DNA of 38,444 nucleotides from Cellvibrionales bacterium UBA2618 (GTDB taxonomy: Bacteria > Pseudomonadota > Gammaproteobacteria > Pseudomonadales > Porticoccaceae), in NCBI GenBank assembly GCA_002339165.1, contig DDJS01000039.1, forward strand, positions 1 to 38,444. The letters are read 5' to 3'. The translations under genes were made by a program, and so were the position numbers. The number at the start of each line of letters is the position of its first letter. The stretch's first letter is position 1. Of the stretch, positions 17,728-26,175 are shown piece after piece. Under the pieces are notes generated by a model. It had not been told where the DNA came from. It saw only the letters and a list, made by a program, of their open reading frames with translations, and did not search any database.

Positions 17728-18390
17728 ATGCTTCAATTCAATGCCCTGCTGTTTGATCTCGACGGCACCCTTTTTGATACTGCACCCGACTTTATCTCCG
17801 CGGTAAACCAACAACTTGCGGTACACCAACGACCGCCGCTAGCGCCCGATGTGATTCGCTCGAGCGTCACCGACGGCTCGCCGGGTCTGGTGCGCAAAGC
17901 CTTCAACATCGCCCCGGAAGAAAGTGGTTTCGAAACTCTGAGAGAAGAGTTATTGGCCATTTACCTACAGCATCTGGGCGATCAAACCGTGCTATTTTCG
18001 GGACTGCAGAGATTAGTCAAAAGCTGCGTATCGCGGGGGATTCCGTGGGGCATTGTGACCAACAAACCCTGGCTCTACACCGAGCCCACCATGCTGCAAT
18101 TACCGCTCATGGAAACCGCCGCCTGCGTTATCTGCCCCGACCATGTGCGACAACCGAAACCTGATCCAGAAGGCCTGCAACTGGCCAGCCATAAAATCGG
18201 CATCGCGCCGCACGCATGCCTTTACGTCGGCGATCACATCCGCGATATCGAGGCCGGCAGGCGAGCTGGCATGCGCACAATTGCGGCGGGGTGGGGTTAC
18301 ATTGACGACCAAGAAAATCTCGCAGACTGGCGAGCTGACTGGATCGTCGAGCGCTCGCAAGATCTCTATGCACTGTTGTTCGAGGATTAG
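17728..18390 (+). CDS. mupP: N-acetylmuramic acid 6-phosphate phosphatase MupP (HAD family)
   Basis: A 220-residue HAD hydrolase with nucleophile motif FDLDGTLFDTAP (D10, D12), VTNKP (motif II), KPDPE (motif III) and GDHIRDIEAGRRAG (motif IV). The sequence resembles Pseudomonas MupP, and the ubiG-mupP-yciK neighbourhood is the same as there. MupP removes the phosphate from MurNAc-6-P in the cell-wall recycling route that bypasses de novo UDP-MurNAc synthesis and lowers fosfomycin susceptibility. Older annotation would be phosphoglycolate phosphatase (gph), which cannot be fully excluded. The start chosen is the ATG of MLQFNALLFDLDG; an upstream in-frame ATG would overlap ubiG. Confidence 0.85.
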   Translation: MLQFNALLFDLDGTLFDTAPDFISAVNQQLAVHQRPPLAPDVIRSSVTDGSPGLVRKAFNIAPEESGFETLREELLAIYLQHLGDQTVLFSGLQRLVKSCVSRGIPWGIVTNKPWLYTEPTMLQLPLMETAACVICPDHVRQPKPDPEGLQLASHKIGIAPHACLYVGDHIRDIEAGRRAGMRTIAAGWGYIDDQENLADWRADWIVERSQDLYALLFED

Positions 18391-18393
18391 CCC

Positions 18394-19167
18394 GTGCTGT
18401 CGAATAAAAAGATAACCAGCTATGCCGCGCCACTCGATCTTCTGGCGGATCGCGTCATCCTAGTGACCGGTGCCGGCGATGGTATCGGCAGAGCAGTCGC
18501 ACGTGCCTGCGCGGCACACGGCGCCACTGTGCTTCTCGCCGGGCGCACCATTGCTAAATTGGAGGTCACCTATGACGCCATTGCCGCCGCGGGGGGGTGC
18601 GATGCAATCATCTGCCCGATCGACATAGAGGGTGCCACTAGCGACGACTTCCAGCAATTCAACGCCGACATAGAGAGCAAGTTTGGACGTCTCGACGGCC
18701 TCGTCAACAACGCCGGAATACTTGGCCAGCGAACACCTTTGAGCCATTACAAAAACGATGTCTGGGAGCGCGTTATAAAAACTAACGTAAGCGCACAATT
18801 CGAGCTCACTCAAGCCTTGATGCCATCCCTACAGGCATCTTCGTCCGGCGCTTCAATCATCTTTACGTCATCCGGGGTGGGGCGCAAAGGCCGGGCCTTT
18901 TGGGGCGCCTATGCGGTGTCTAAATTTGCCGTGGAGGGTCTGGTGCAGACGTGGGCAGCAGAAGTAGAAGGCATGGGAGCGTTACGCATAAACGCCATTA
19001 ACCCAGGTGCAACGCGCACGCAAATGCGCGCCACTGCCTATCCAGCTGAAAATCCAGAAACGCTGAAAGCCGCAGCCGACATCACCCCAGCCTACCTTTA
19101 CTTACTCGGTGACGAAAGTCTTGGAATCAACGGCCAAAGTCTCGACGCGCAACCGGCCAAAAAATAA
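18394..19167 (+). CDS. yciK: YciK family short-chain oxidoreductase
   Basis: A classical SDR of 257 residues. The nucleotide-binding motif is TGAGDGIG (25-32), followed by NNAG, the Ser of FTSSGVG, and the YAVSK active-site pair. The family is named after E. coli YciK; its substrate is not established. The start is GTG three bases after the mupP stop, so translation is likely coupled. A G7 run (18591-18597) lies in the coding strand. It faces rluB with an 86-base gap. Confidence 0.88.
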   Translation: MLSNKKITSYAAPLDLLADRVILVTGAGDGIGRAVARACAAHGATVLLAGRTIAKLEVTYDAIAAAGGCDAIICPIDIEGATSDDFQQFNADIESKFGRLDGLVNNAGILGQRTPLSHYKNDVWERVIKTNVSAQFELTQALMPSLQASSSGASIIFTSSGVGRKGRAFWGAYAVSKFAVEGLVQTWAAEVEGMGALRINAINPGATRTQMRATAYPAENPETLKAAADITPAYLYLLGDESLGINGQSLDAQPAKK

Positions 19168-19241
19168 TCGCCGGATTCTTTTTAAAACGCGTCTTAAAAC
19201 GCACAAAGGTCGACAATTAGACCCTCGCGAGTTTGCTGCCA

Positions 19242-19263
19242 GCGCCGTTGCATTCAACGACGC
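19242..19263 (-). other. Hairpin spanning the rluB stop
   Basis: In the minus-strand RNA GCGUCGUUG and CAACGGCGC pair as a nine-base stem (one G-U pair) around loop AAUG, covering the rluB stop codon. No U-run follows, so a standard terminator is not supported. The remaining gap to yciK holds a direct repeat TTAAAACGC but no terminator for yciK that I can defend. Confidence 0.3.
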
Positions 19264-20096
19264 CAGGGACTCCCTCTGGATCGTAGCTTTTTCTCTTTGC
19301 GTTCGCGTATGTCTTTGTGCACTGCTTTTTCACTAAAACCCGGCACCTTGAGCTTAACGGCATCGAACAAAGAACGAACCTGCTTCGGGTCCAATTCCAA
19401 GAAATCTGCGCGCCGAACAATCGAAGGTAGTTCTATCGGGCCAAAGCTGATTCGCTTGAGCCGATTCACCTCGACGCCTTGAGACTCCCAGAGGCGACGA
19501 ACCTCGCGGGTACGGCCTTCAGACAAAACCACCCGAAACCAACGGTTACTTCCACCAATTTCATCTTCGTCTGTCCGAACGCGCTGAGCCTTGACGGCCT
19601 GGAACCGCGCGATACCGTCGTCCAATACCACGCCATCGGTCAAGCGAGCAATCATCGCCTCATCGACGCTACCGTGAACACGAACCAAGTATTCTCGTCG
19701 TACCTCGGAGGATGGGTGCATCAAGCGATTGGCCAACTCGCCATGATTAGTAAACAACAGTAATCCACTGGTGTTGATATCCAGCCGACCCACCGCTATC
19801 CAGCGCCCGCGCACCAACCGCGGGAGAGACTCAAAGACCGTCGGACGCCCCTTTGGATCGGCATTGGTACAGATTTCGCCCTCAGGTTTGCTGTACATCA
19901 AGACGCGTGGATTGTCGTCAACGGCAATCAATACCGGTCGACCATCGACCAATATTCTATCGACGGCCTCCGCACGATCACCCAAAGTGGCCGTCCGACC
20001 GTTGACCGAAACGCGTCCCGCAGTAATCCATTTTTCTAACTCACGCCGCGAGCCTAGACCCGCGGTAGCGAGCATTTTTTGCAGTTTTTCACTCAT
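19254..20096 (-). CDS. rluB: 23S rRNA pseudouridine(2605) synthase RluB
   Basis: RsuA-family pseudouridine synthase that modifies U2605 in helix 93 of 23S rRNA. The start MSEKLQKMLATAGLGSRRE matches E. coli RluB and begins an S4 RNA-binding domain (to about residue 60). The catalytic motif is GRLDINTSGLLLFTN with the Asp at about residue 106, and the basic tail is rich in Lys/Arg. An in-frame start four codons upstream is possible but less like the family. The gene overlaps the scpB end by eight bases. RluE/RluF are shorter or differ in the S4 region, so RluB is preferred. Confidence 0.92.
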   Translation of the reverse strand: MSEKLQKMLATAGLGSRRELEKWITAGRVSVNGRTATLGDRAEAVDRILVDGRPVLIAVDDNPRVLMYSKPEGEICTNADPKGRPTVFESLPRLVRGRWIAVGRLDINTSGLLLFTNHGELANRLMHPSSEVRREYLVRVHGSVDEAMIARLTDGVVLDDGIARFQAVKAQRVRTDEDEIGGSNRWFRVVLSEGRTREVRRLWESQGVEVNRLKRISFGPIELPSIVRRADFLELDPKQVRSLFDAVKLKVPGFSEKAVHKDIRERKEKKLRSRGSPWRR

Positions 20097-20763
20097 CTGA
20101 GATTCCAATCGAAGGTTTAGCGGTTACCGCTGTAGTGGGCTCTGCGGCCTCTAGAGGTAACTGTGGGTTCTGGGAATCGGCGCTGGGTGCCGCTGCGCTG
20201 CGCGCCAATGCAAGTTCTAATTCGGGGTCTAACTCGGCAAAATCCTTGATCTGCCCAAGTGCCGGCAATTGCTGTAGGCTCTTCAAATTAAAATAATTTA
20301 AAAACTGTTTGGTCGTCGCATACAGCGCGGGCCGCCCGGGCACGTCGCGATGACCGACCACCGCAATCCACTCGCGCTCTTGAAGAGCCCTGATAATGTC
20401 TGAACTGACCGCCACTCCGCGGACCAATTCAATATCGCCACGGGTCAATGGCTGACGATAGACGATCAACGCCAGCGTCTCGAGCATTGCACGGGAATAA
20501 CGTTTCGGCTTTTCTTCCCACAGTCGATTGATCCATGGCGCCAATTCGTCGCTGACCTGAAACCGAAAGCCACTGGCAACCTGCACTATGTCATAACCTC
20601 TGCCTCGACAATCGGCCTGAATGTCTTCAATCGCCGCACGCAATTGATCGCGGGGCGGGCGTTCGTCGTCGGCGAATAATTTTTCTAACTGAGAAATGTC
20701 CAGCGGTCTGCCGGCGGCTAACAACGCGCCCTCGACAATCTTTTTGATCAAATCAGTATTCAT
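20089..20763 (-). CDS. scpB: Segregation and condensation protein ScpB
   Basis: A 224-residue winged-helix (kite) subunit of the SMC-ScpAB condensin. The N-terminal MNTDLIKKIVEGALLAAGRPLDISQLEKLF and the core PWINRLWEEKPKRYSRAMLETLALIVYRQPLTRGDIELVRGV (described as the conserved LAIIAYRQPIT-type block) are diagnostic; the sentence spans about residues 75-116. RALQEREWIAVVGHRDVPGRPALYATT follows. The C-terminal 40 residues are Ala/Pro-rich and unstructured-looking. Its ATG overlaps the scpA stop by four bases. Confidence 0.93.
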   Translation of the reverse strand: MNTDLIKKIVEGALLAAGRPLDISQLEKLFADDERPPRDQLRAAIEDIQADCRGRGYDIVQVASGFRFQVSDELAPWINRLWEEKPKRYSRAMLETLALIVYRQPLTRGDIELVRGVAVSSDIIRALQEREWIAVVGHRDVPGRPALYATTKQFLNYFNLKSLQQLPALGQIKDFAELDPELELALARSAAAPSADSQNPQLPLEAAEPTTAVTAKPSIGISDE

Positions 20764-21620
20764 CTGGTCTTGGCCGTGATGTGGATTGGCCCAAAGGACT
20801 CGGTCTGTACAATGTCAATCAAGGACTCCTTTATCAACTCCATCACTGCCAAAAAGGTGACCACCACACCATGTCGCCCCTCGCCCGGTGTGAACAGGCT
20901 TTCAAAAGAGGCGAATGACTGCCTGCCAAGGCGTCGCAAAATATCTGACATCCGTTCGCGCGTTGACAGTGTCTCAAATTCAATTTGATGACTTTCGTAC
21001 ATTTCGGCGCGCTGTAAAACCACCGCAAACGCCGTTAAAATATCGCGCATATCGACCTCCGGATGAGGTCTACGTTGATCCCGATCCGGCACCTCAGCGC
21101 TCGCTTGGTAAATATCTCGACCAACTCTCGGCATTTGATCTATACCCTCCGCAGCGCGTTTAAACCGCTCGTACTCCTGAAGCCGCTTGATCAATTCAAC
21201 TCGAGGATCCTCCCCCTCCTCCTCATCTGAAGATTGGCGGGGCAGCAGCATCCGCGACTTAATCTCTGCCAACATCGCTGCCATCACCAAATAATCCGCC
21301 GCGAGTTCCAGTTGGATCTCCTGCATCAGCTGTATATAGCCCATGTACTGGCGCGTGATCTCGGCCACGTCGATATCCAAAATATCAAGATTTTGACGCC
21401 GAATAAGATACAGCAATAAATCCATCGGCCCTTCAAAGGCCTCGAGGATGATTTCTAGAGCATCCGGCGGAATATACAAATCTCTCGGCAGTACCGACAA
21501 CGCCTTACCTTGCACAACAGCAAATGGCATTTCATCCTGCTGCGGCACAGTGCCCACCCGAGGGGCTTTGGCAGCCGCCGCGAGCTCGATTTGATTAATT
21601 GGCTGCGCCTTACTGCCCAC
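20760..21620 (-). CDS. scpA: Segregation and condensation protein ScpA (kleisin)
   Basis: The kleisin that closes the SMC ring, 286 residues from a GTG start. The core begins with EAFEGPMDLLLYLIRRQNLDILDIDVAEIT and continues with AADYLVMAAMLAEIKSRMLLP, both characteristic of ScpA. The C-terminal winged helix (about 215-286) binds the Smc head. The first 29 residues are poorly conserved, and an internal ATG at 21533 (MPFAVVQGKALSVLPRD) is a credible alternative start. The partner smc lies about 11 kb away on the same strand. Confidence 0.92.
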   Translation of the reverse strand: MGSKAQPINQIELAAAAKAPRVGTVPQQDEMPFAVVQGKALSVLPRDLYIPPDALEIILEAFEGPMDLLLYLIRRQNLDILDIDVAEITRQYMGYIQLMQEIQLELAADYLVMAAMLAEIKSRMLLPRQSSDEEEGEDPRVELIKRLQEYERFKRAAEGIDQMPRVGRDIYQASAEVPDRDQRRPHPEVDMRDILTAFAVVLQRAEMYESHQIEFETLSTRERMSDILRRLGRQSFASFESLFTPGEGRHGVVVTFLAVMELIKESLIDIVQTESFGPIHITAKTR

Positions 21621-21674
21621 GGTTAGAGTCCGTTTTATGAATGCTACTTAAGAGTCAAATATAGGTATGGACGC

Positions 21675-21680
21675 AGTATA
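21675..21680 (-). promoter_or_regulatory. Candidate -10 box upstream of scpA
   Basis: On the minus strand TATACT lies 55 bases before the scpA GTG in the 104-base yciO-scpA gap. The -35 position is weak. An inverted repeat GTTGGCG/CGCCAAC lies further upstream, just after yciO. A second, alternative -35-like TTGACT is at 21658-21653. Own transcription of scpAB-rluB is possible but unproven. Confidence 0.25.
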
Positions 21681-21724
21681 CCCCTGATCGTAGTTGGCGA
21701 CGAGGTGATTATCCCCGCCAACGA

Positions 21725-22345
21725 TTATCCCAGCGAACTAAAATCAGCCATACCCTGCCGCACCAATCGAGGTGCCGCATCGGTCAAGTCGACGACCGTG
21801 GTTGGCTCTATACCGCAATAACCGGCGTCGACAATTGCATCGACATGCGCCGACATGCGCTGCTTTATTTCATAGGGATCGGACAATCCAAATTCATCGT
21901 CCGGTAGAGCGAAGGTCATGCTCATAAGGGGTTCATCAAGCATCGACAACAATGCTTGAACGACCGCATTATTCGGCACCCTAACACCCACCGTCTTACG
22001 CTTGGAATGCAGTAGTCGCCGAGGTAACTCGGATGAGGCCGCCAGTAAAAAGGTAAAAGGTCCGGGGGTGTTAGCTTTTAATAGCCTAAAATTACTGTTA
22101 TTGACCTTCGCGTAAACCGCGATTTCAGAGATATCTCGACACAACAAGGTGAAATTGTGATCTTTGTCTAACTCGCGTAGGGCACGCATTCTCTCCATAC
22201 CGCGCTTATTGGAAATTTGACAACCGACGGCATACACCGAATCGGTGGGATAGATCACCACGCCACCGGCGAGAATAATATCAACCACTTTTTTGAGTAA
22301 CCGCGGTTGTGGATTGTCCGGATGTATATCGAAATATTGACTCAC
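21725..22345 (-). CDS. yciO: YciO, L-threonylcarbamoyladenylate synthase-like protein
   Basis: A 206-residue YrdC/Sua5-fold protein close to E. coli YciO. The N-terminus MSQYFDIHPDNPQPRLLKKVVDI, YPTDSVYAVGC (substrate-binding KRxxxP/TDS-type region), DHNFTLLCRD and KRKTVGVRVPN all fit. TsaC and Sua5 make threonylcarbamoyl-AMP for tRNA t6A; YciO homologues are related but are not thought to be the main t6A enzyme. The start is GTG. A 10-base tandem repeat CGACATGCGC (21841-21860) lies in the coding region. It heads the yciO-scpA-scpB-rluB run. Confidence 0.9.
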   Translation of the reverse strand: MSQYFDIHPDNPQPRLLKKVVDIILAGGVVIYPTDSVYAVGCQISNKRGMERMRALRELDKDHNFTLLCRDISEIAVYAKVNNSNFRLLKANTPGPFTFLLAASSELPRRLLHSKRKTVGVRVPNNAVVQALLSMLDEPLMSMTFALPDDEFGLSDPYEIKQRMSAHVDAIVDAGYCGIEPTTVVDLTDAAPRLVRQGMADFSSLG

Positions 22346-22570
22346 TGTTGCCGACCTTAACTGCGTGCCATTGCTCGTTGATATTGTCTCACAAGCTCAC
22401 CGATAATGGTGGCCCAACAATGACATTAACAACCGCAAAGTGTTTGTAATCCATGTCCGGTAATTTTCCCAGACTATTATCAAAGCCCGCCAAAAAAGTT
22501 ACACTGCGTCCCGCGGCAAAAACTGACTGACGAAACAACCTCTACTAACAAGCTGAGCAAACACACACCT
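22346..22570. other. Divergent intergenic region, yciO / VC0807-like gene
   Basis: These 225 bases must carry promoters for both divergent units. I see TATTAT near 22476 and TACACT near 22500 on the plus strand but no good -35 partners, and no terminator or small gene. Nothing further can be supported. Confidence 0.4.
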
Positions 22571-23320
22571 ATGAATCACCCCAATTCCGACAGCGATGGG
22601 TATACCAAGATGGAGGCGCAATCCGACAACGTGCCTGCGGAGAGCCTTTGGCTCAATCTGTTGTTCAATTTGCTAATACCCAACGGCATACTTATTGCAC
22701 TCAGCGATGACCAGTACCTAGGCATCAAGTTCGCCATCGTATTGGCGATTTTATTTCCAGTCAGTTACGGCGTGCGTGACTTTGTGACGCGCGGCAAATA
22801 TAATTTTTTTTCCGCTCTTGGAATCGTCAGTATACTGTTCACTGGCGGCGTTAATTTACTCGAATTGGATGCCTCTTACATCGCCATCAAAGAGGCGGCA
22901 ATCCCGGGGCTATTCGGTCTCGCCACACTGCTATCATTAAAGACATCGAAGCCGATTATCCGTATTCTGATGCTCAACGACACCCTGTTTGAAGTAGACA
23001 AAGTTGCTGCAGCGCTTGAAAAAAACGGGCGAACTGACGAATTTAACCGTCTTTTGGTGAACGGCTCGTGGATTTTAGCCGGCGGTTTTTTACTGTCTTC
23101 GATCCTCAACTACGGTCTCGCCAAAGCACTCTTAACCGCCGCTCCGGGTACGGTTGCGTTTAATGAGCAACTGGGCACCATGCAGTTTCTTAGTTTTCCG
23201 GTGATAGTACTGCCGTATATGCTCATCCTGTTTGCCAATCTTTTTTACCTAATGCGCGGAATGACCCGTCTGACGGGTCTACCCTGGGAAGACCTATTGA
23301 AAAATAACCAGGCGAGTTGA
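22571..23320 (+). CDS. VC0807-like multi-pass membrane protein, function unknown
   Basis: A 249-residue integral membrane protein. About six hydrophobic segments are visible: near residues 26-44 (LWLNLLFNLLIPNGILIAL), 50-70, 80-96 (FFSALGIVSILFTGGVNLL), 100-122, 165-187 and 210-232. Between segments 4 and 5 is a polar loop LNDTLFEVDKVAAALEKNG. The pattern LLFNLLIPN...GGVNLLELD...AIKEAAIPG...RRLVN-type NRLLVNGSW resembles the VC0807 family, distantly like septation protein YciB (which is shorter, about 180). Function is unknown. yciI follows after three bases, a pairing that echoes the yciB-yciI order of other gammaproteobacteria. Confidence 0.7.
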   Translation: MNHPNSDSDGYTKMEAQSDNVPAESLWLNLLFNLLIPNGILIALSDDQYLGIKFAIVLAILFPVSYGVRDFVTRGKYNFFSALGIVSILFTGGVNLLELDASYIAIKEAAIPGLFGLATLLSLKTSKPIIRILMLNDTLFEVDKVAAALEKNGRTDEFNRLLVNGSWILAGGFLLSSILNYGLAKALLTAAPGTVAFNEQLGTMQFLSFPVIVLPYMLILFANLFYLMRGMTRLTGLPWEDLLKNNQAS

Positions 23321-23323
23321 ACC

Positions 23324-23623
23324 ATGTGGTACGCGATAAATTGCCAAAGCCACCCTGACACTGGTGCATTGCGCTTAACCGCCAGAGCGGAGCACTTAAA
23401 GCGAGTACAGCAACTCAAGGATCTTGGCCAACTGCTAGTGGCCGGACCCTATCCGGCCATCGACAACAGCGAACCGGGCGACGCAGGCTTTACCGGCAGC
23501 TTGATCATCGCCGACTTCACATCGATTGAAGAGGCGCGTGGCTGGGCCGAGGCTGATCCCTATCGCACCGCGGGCGTATACAGTAAAATAGAGGTTAAAC
23601 CGTTTAAAAACGTCCTGCCGTAG
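23324..23623 (+). CDS. yciI: YciI family protein
   Basis: A 99-residue small protein of the YciI fold (a ferredoxin-like alpha/beta dimer). Visible family marks are MWYAINCQSHPDT at the start, RAEHLKRVQQL with the conserved His, GQLLVAGPYP, and the C-terminal ADPYRTAGVYSKIEVKPFK. E. coli YciI and relatives have a conserved His/Asp pocket but no settled physiological reaction. It follows the VC0807-like gene by three bases and is probably in the same transcript. Confidence 0.9.
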   Translation: MWYAINCQSHPDTGALRLTARAEHLKRVQQLKDLGQLLVAGPYPAIDNSEPGDAGFTGSLIIADFTSIEEARGWAEADPYRTAGVYSKIEVKPFKNVLP

Positions 23624-23704
23624 CTGAATATAACGGTACCAGTTATCTTTTGCGCTCGGTAAGAGTATCATCGCGAATCGAAATTGAACTTCGGAAAAAA
23701 CCAC

Positions 23705-24688
23705 ATGCGGCACATACATTTAGCCCTGGGAATACTGGTAGCAACGCTCCACGCGGGGGTAATGGCTCAGGAAACCGAATCTGTTCCAGACAACGCTAGC
23801 GATGACGAGATAGTCGAGCGCAGCGATCTCGCCGAGGGCAATCGTCCAGCGAGTACGCCAACCACGCAAATCGAGAGCGCTGCCGATAGCGCGCTCGGGC
23901 AGATGGTGACGCCCGATTCTGCGGCACTCACAAACCCGCGTCAACAATCAAACCCAGCCGACGCTGACCAACCCATGACACCGAGCCCAAGCCAAACCGA
24001 TAACCGCCAAACGGCGCCTACGGTAGCGAGCGAAACATCTGCCCCAGCAGCCGTCGAAAATGTTGTCCCCGAGGTGCAAGAACCCGAGCGTGGCTATATC
24101 AGTGACAAATTCTACGTGCCGGTAAGAAGCCTACCCAGTGCCGACGGACGAGTCGTTCACAATGGCTTGAAGAGCGGGACACCACTCACCGTCCTGAGCA
24201 TCCAGGATGACTGGGCGCGCATTCGCACCGATCTTGATCAACGGGGGTGGATCCAAGCACGCTTCGTTTCCAAAAAACCCATTGCACGCACTTTGTTGAT
24301 CGAAAAAGAGCAAGCCTACAAGGCCCTCGATCAACGCTATACCGAGCAGAAGTCCACAGTGGCCGAACTGCGCGAACAACTTACGTCGCAAGATACCGAC
24401 CTCGGCGAAGTCAACGGCGAGTATCAGGCCCTAAAAAGGCAACTAAACGCGTTTTCAGGAAACGGAGGCGACCCAACCATGCTCAACGATCAAATCCAAT
24501 CTCTGGTTGAACAGAATCATCTGCTGACCCAAGAAAACGACGTACTAAAAGCACGGTTAACCGATTTTGATAGTGATGAATTTCATCGCTCCTTTTTGTA
24601 TGGCGCCTTTGCAGTATTTTTGGGTGCCATATTGAGCGTGCTAATTCCCAAACTACGCGGCAGAAAACGCCTCGCTGGATGGCAGTAA
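23705..24688 (+). CDS. SH3b-domain membrane protein (TIGR04211/YgiM-like)
   Basis: A 327-residue envelope protein. Starting at MRHIHLALGILVATLHAGVMA it has a cleavable-looking signal peptide; an upstream TTG in frame is rejected because it would spoil the signal. Then come about 100 Ser/Thr/Pro/Gln-rich residues, a bacterial SH3 domain (about 128-195, KFYVPVRSLPSADGRVVHNGL ... GWIQARFV), a coiled coil (about 200-295) and one C-terminal transmembrane helix (FLYGAFAVFLGAILSVLIP) before a basic tail. This is the order seen in YgiM-type proteins, but the linker is unusually long. Role unknown; SH3b domains often bind peptidoglycan or peptides. The stop shares one base with the cyclophilin ATG. 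Confidence 0.82.
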   Translation: MRHIHLALGILVATLHAGVMAQETESVPDNASDDEIVERSDLAEGNRPASTPTTQIESAADSALGQMVTPDSAALTNPRQQSNPADADQPMTPSPSQTDNRQTAPTVASETSAPAAVENVVPEVQEPERGYISDKFYVPVRSLPSADGRVVHNGLKSGTPLTVLSIQDDWARIRTDLDQRGWIQARFVSKKPIARTLLIEKEQAYKALDQRYTEQKSTVAELREQLTSQDTDLGEVNGEYQALKRQLNAFSGNGGDPTMLNDQIQSLVEQNHLLTQENDVLKARLTDFDSDEFHRSFLYGAFAVFLGAILSVLIPKLRGRKRLAGWQ

Positions 24689-25341
24689 TGGGCCTCTATA
24701 CAACAATCCGTAAAGGCTTTTGGGCGCTGCTTGTCAGCGTTGCAGCAATAGCCACGGTGATGCCGGCACACGCCGACAATCCGCGAGTTGAATTGGTCAC
24801 TGAACGCGGATCAATAATCGTTGAACTATATGCAGAACGGGCCCCAGTTAGCGTCGCGAATTTCATTTCGCTAGTCAATAACCATCATTATGACGGCCTT
24901 ATATTTCATCGCGTCATCAGCGGATTTATGATTCAAACGGGCGGCTTTACCTTTGACATGACGCCTCGTGAACCCGGCACCGATAATATTTCTAACGAGG
25001 CCACTAACGGCTTGACAAACAAACGCGGAACGCTGGCGATGGCGCGCACCAACGACCCCAATAGCGCTCGAGCCCAATTTTTTATCAATCATCGCAATAA
25101 TGCATCGCTTAATATGCGCAGTGATAGTGCTGGGTACTCCGTGTTTGGCAAGGTTGTTGAGGGGATGAGGGTGGTCGACGCCATCGCTCGGGTCCGCACC
25201 GGCAATTATGGGCCCTATCAGAACGTTCCGCTCGAGCCGATTCGAATTCTGACCGCTAAATTGCTCAACCCTGACGCCTGGACCGGCACCGGCGCCACCA
25301 CCGTGGAACCCTCATTTGAACGTCCTATTCCAATCCGTTAA
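24688..25341 (+). CDS. Periplasmic cyclophilin-type peptidyl-prolyl isomerase
   Basis: Catalyses cis-trans isomerisation of X-Pro bonds. A signal peptide (ending VMPAHA, then DNPRVEL) places it in the periplasm, like PpiA. The cyclophilin domain has FHRVISGFMIQTGGFT with the catalytic Arg, Phe and Gln, then QFFINHRNN and YSVFGKVVEGM. A 30-residue C-terminal extension follows the domain. The ATG at 24688 overlaps the preceding stop (TAATG) and has GGA eight bases upstream; an in-frame ATG at 24679 is the alternative. Coupling to the SH3b protein suggests joint expression. Confidence 0.92.
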   Translation: MGLYTTIRKGFWALLVSVAAIATVMPAHADNPRVELVTERGSIIVELYAERAPVSVANFISLVNNHHYDGLIFHRVISGFMIQTGGFTFDMTPREPGTDNISNEATNGLTNKRGTLAMARTNDPNSARAQFFINHRNNASLNMRSDSAGYSVFGKVVEGMRVVDAIARVRTGNYGPYQNVPLEPIRILTAKLLNPDAWTGTGATTVEPSFERPIPIR

Positions 25342-25422
25342 AACATGCCGTCAGAGCGTTATGCAATGCGCGCTATTTAACCCCTTTACCGGGCGTACAC
25401 AGGCGCTCGAGCAGAGCAGTTT

Positions 25423-26175
25423 ATGACCGCACTCAGCATCAACCTTAACAAAATTGCGCTACTCAGGAATTCGCGGCCGGGTAACTATCCTAGCGTCACC
25501 GCGCATGCACAATTGTGTATCGATCATGGAGTGCAGGGGATTACCGTTCACCCACGACCCGATCAGCGGCATATAAGACCCTGCGACGTGCACGAGTTGG
25601 CCGATTTAGTAGCACCGCTCGAGCAGGTCGAATTCAATATAGAAGGCAACCCTTTGGCCCCGCCCAATGGTAGCTATCCGGGACTACTGGCGCTGGTTGA
25701 GCAGACCACCCCGGACCAATGCACCCTCGTTCCGGACAGCGATAGTCAATTAACCTCGGATCACGGCTTTGATCTGTCGTCAAACAACGACCAATTGGCT
25801 AGCAGTATTGCTCAACTCAAAGCCATGGGCGTGCGCGTCAGTTTGTTTATGGATCCTGATCCAAAACAGATTTTGCGTGCTGCAGAACTTGGCGCGGATC
25901 GGATCGAGCTATATACCGGGCCCTACGCCGAGGCCTGGGGTAGCGATCGTTTACAAACCGTCTTTCAACGCCATCTTGATGCTGCCACGCTGGCCAACTC
26001 TCTCGGTTTGGGTGTCAACGCAGGTCACGATCTAAACTTAATCAATCTTGAACACTACGCGTCGATCAATCAATTATTGGAAGTCTCCATCGGGCACGCC
26101 TTTACCGCCGACGCGCTTCAGCTCGGCATGCCCAGTGCCGTGCGCGCCTATCTAGACGCGCTGAGCCGGAGCTAG
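25423..26175 (+). CDS. pdxJ: Pyridoxine 5'-phosphate synthase PdxJ
   Basis: TIM-barrel enzyme that condenses deoxyxylulose 5-phosphate with 3-amino-2-oxopropyl phosphate to pyridoxine 5'-phosphate. The 250-residue product carries LSINLNKIALLRNSR, GITVHPRPDQRHIRPCDV (catalytic His), VEFNIEGNP (catalytic Glu), TLVPDSDSQLTS, RVSLFMDPD, RIELYTGPYA, LGVNAGHDLNLIN and VSIGHAFTADAL (phosphate/His). It departs from E. coli PdxJ at several positions (NK in place of DH near the start; FNIEG in place of NLEMA) and resembles the subtype I associate with Bacteroidetes. It ends where the DUF2520 gene begins. Confidence 0.94.
   Translation: MTALSINLNKIALLRNSRPGNYPSVTAHAQLCIDHGVQGITVHPRPDQRHIRPCDVHELADLVAPLEQVEFNIEGNPLAPPNGSYPGLLALVEQTTPDQCTLVPDSDSQLTSDHGFDLSSNNDQLASSIAQLKAMGVRVSLFMDPDPKQILRAAELGADRIELYTGPYAEAWGSDRLQTVFQRHLDAATLANSLGLGVNAGHDLNLINLEHYASINQLLEVSIGHAFTADALQLGMPSAVRAYLDALSRS

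Noticed and set aside
21841..21860. Tandem 10-base repeat CGACATGCGC in yciO as a phase-variation site
   Set aside because: Only two copies, frame intact and protein normal; too short to claim a switch.
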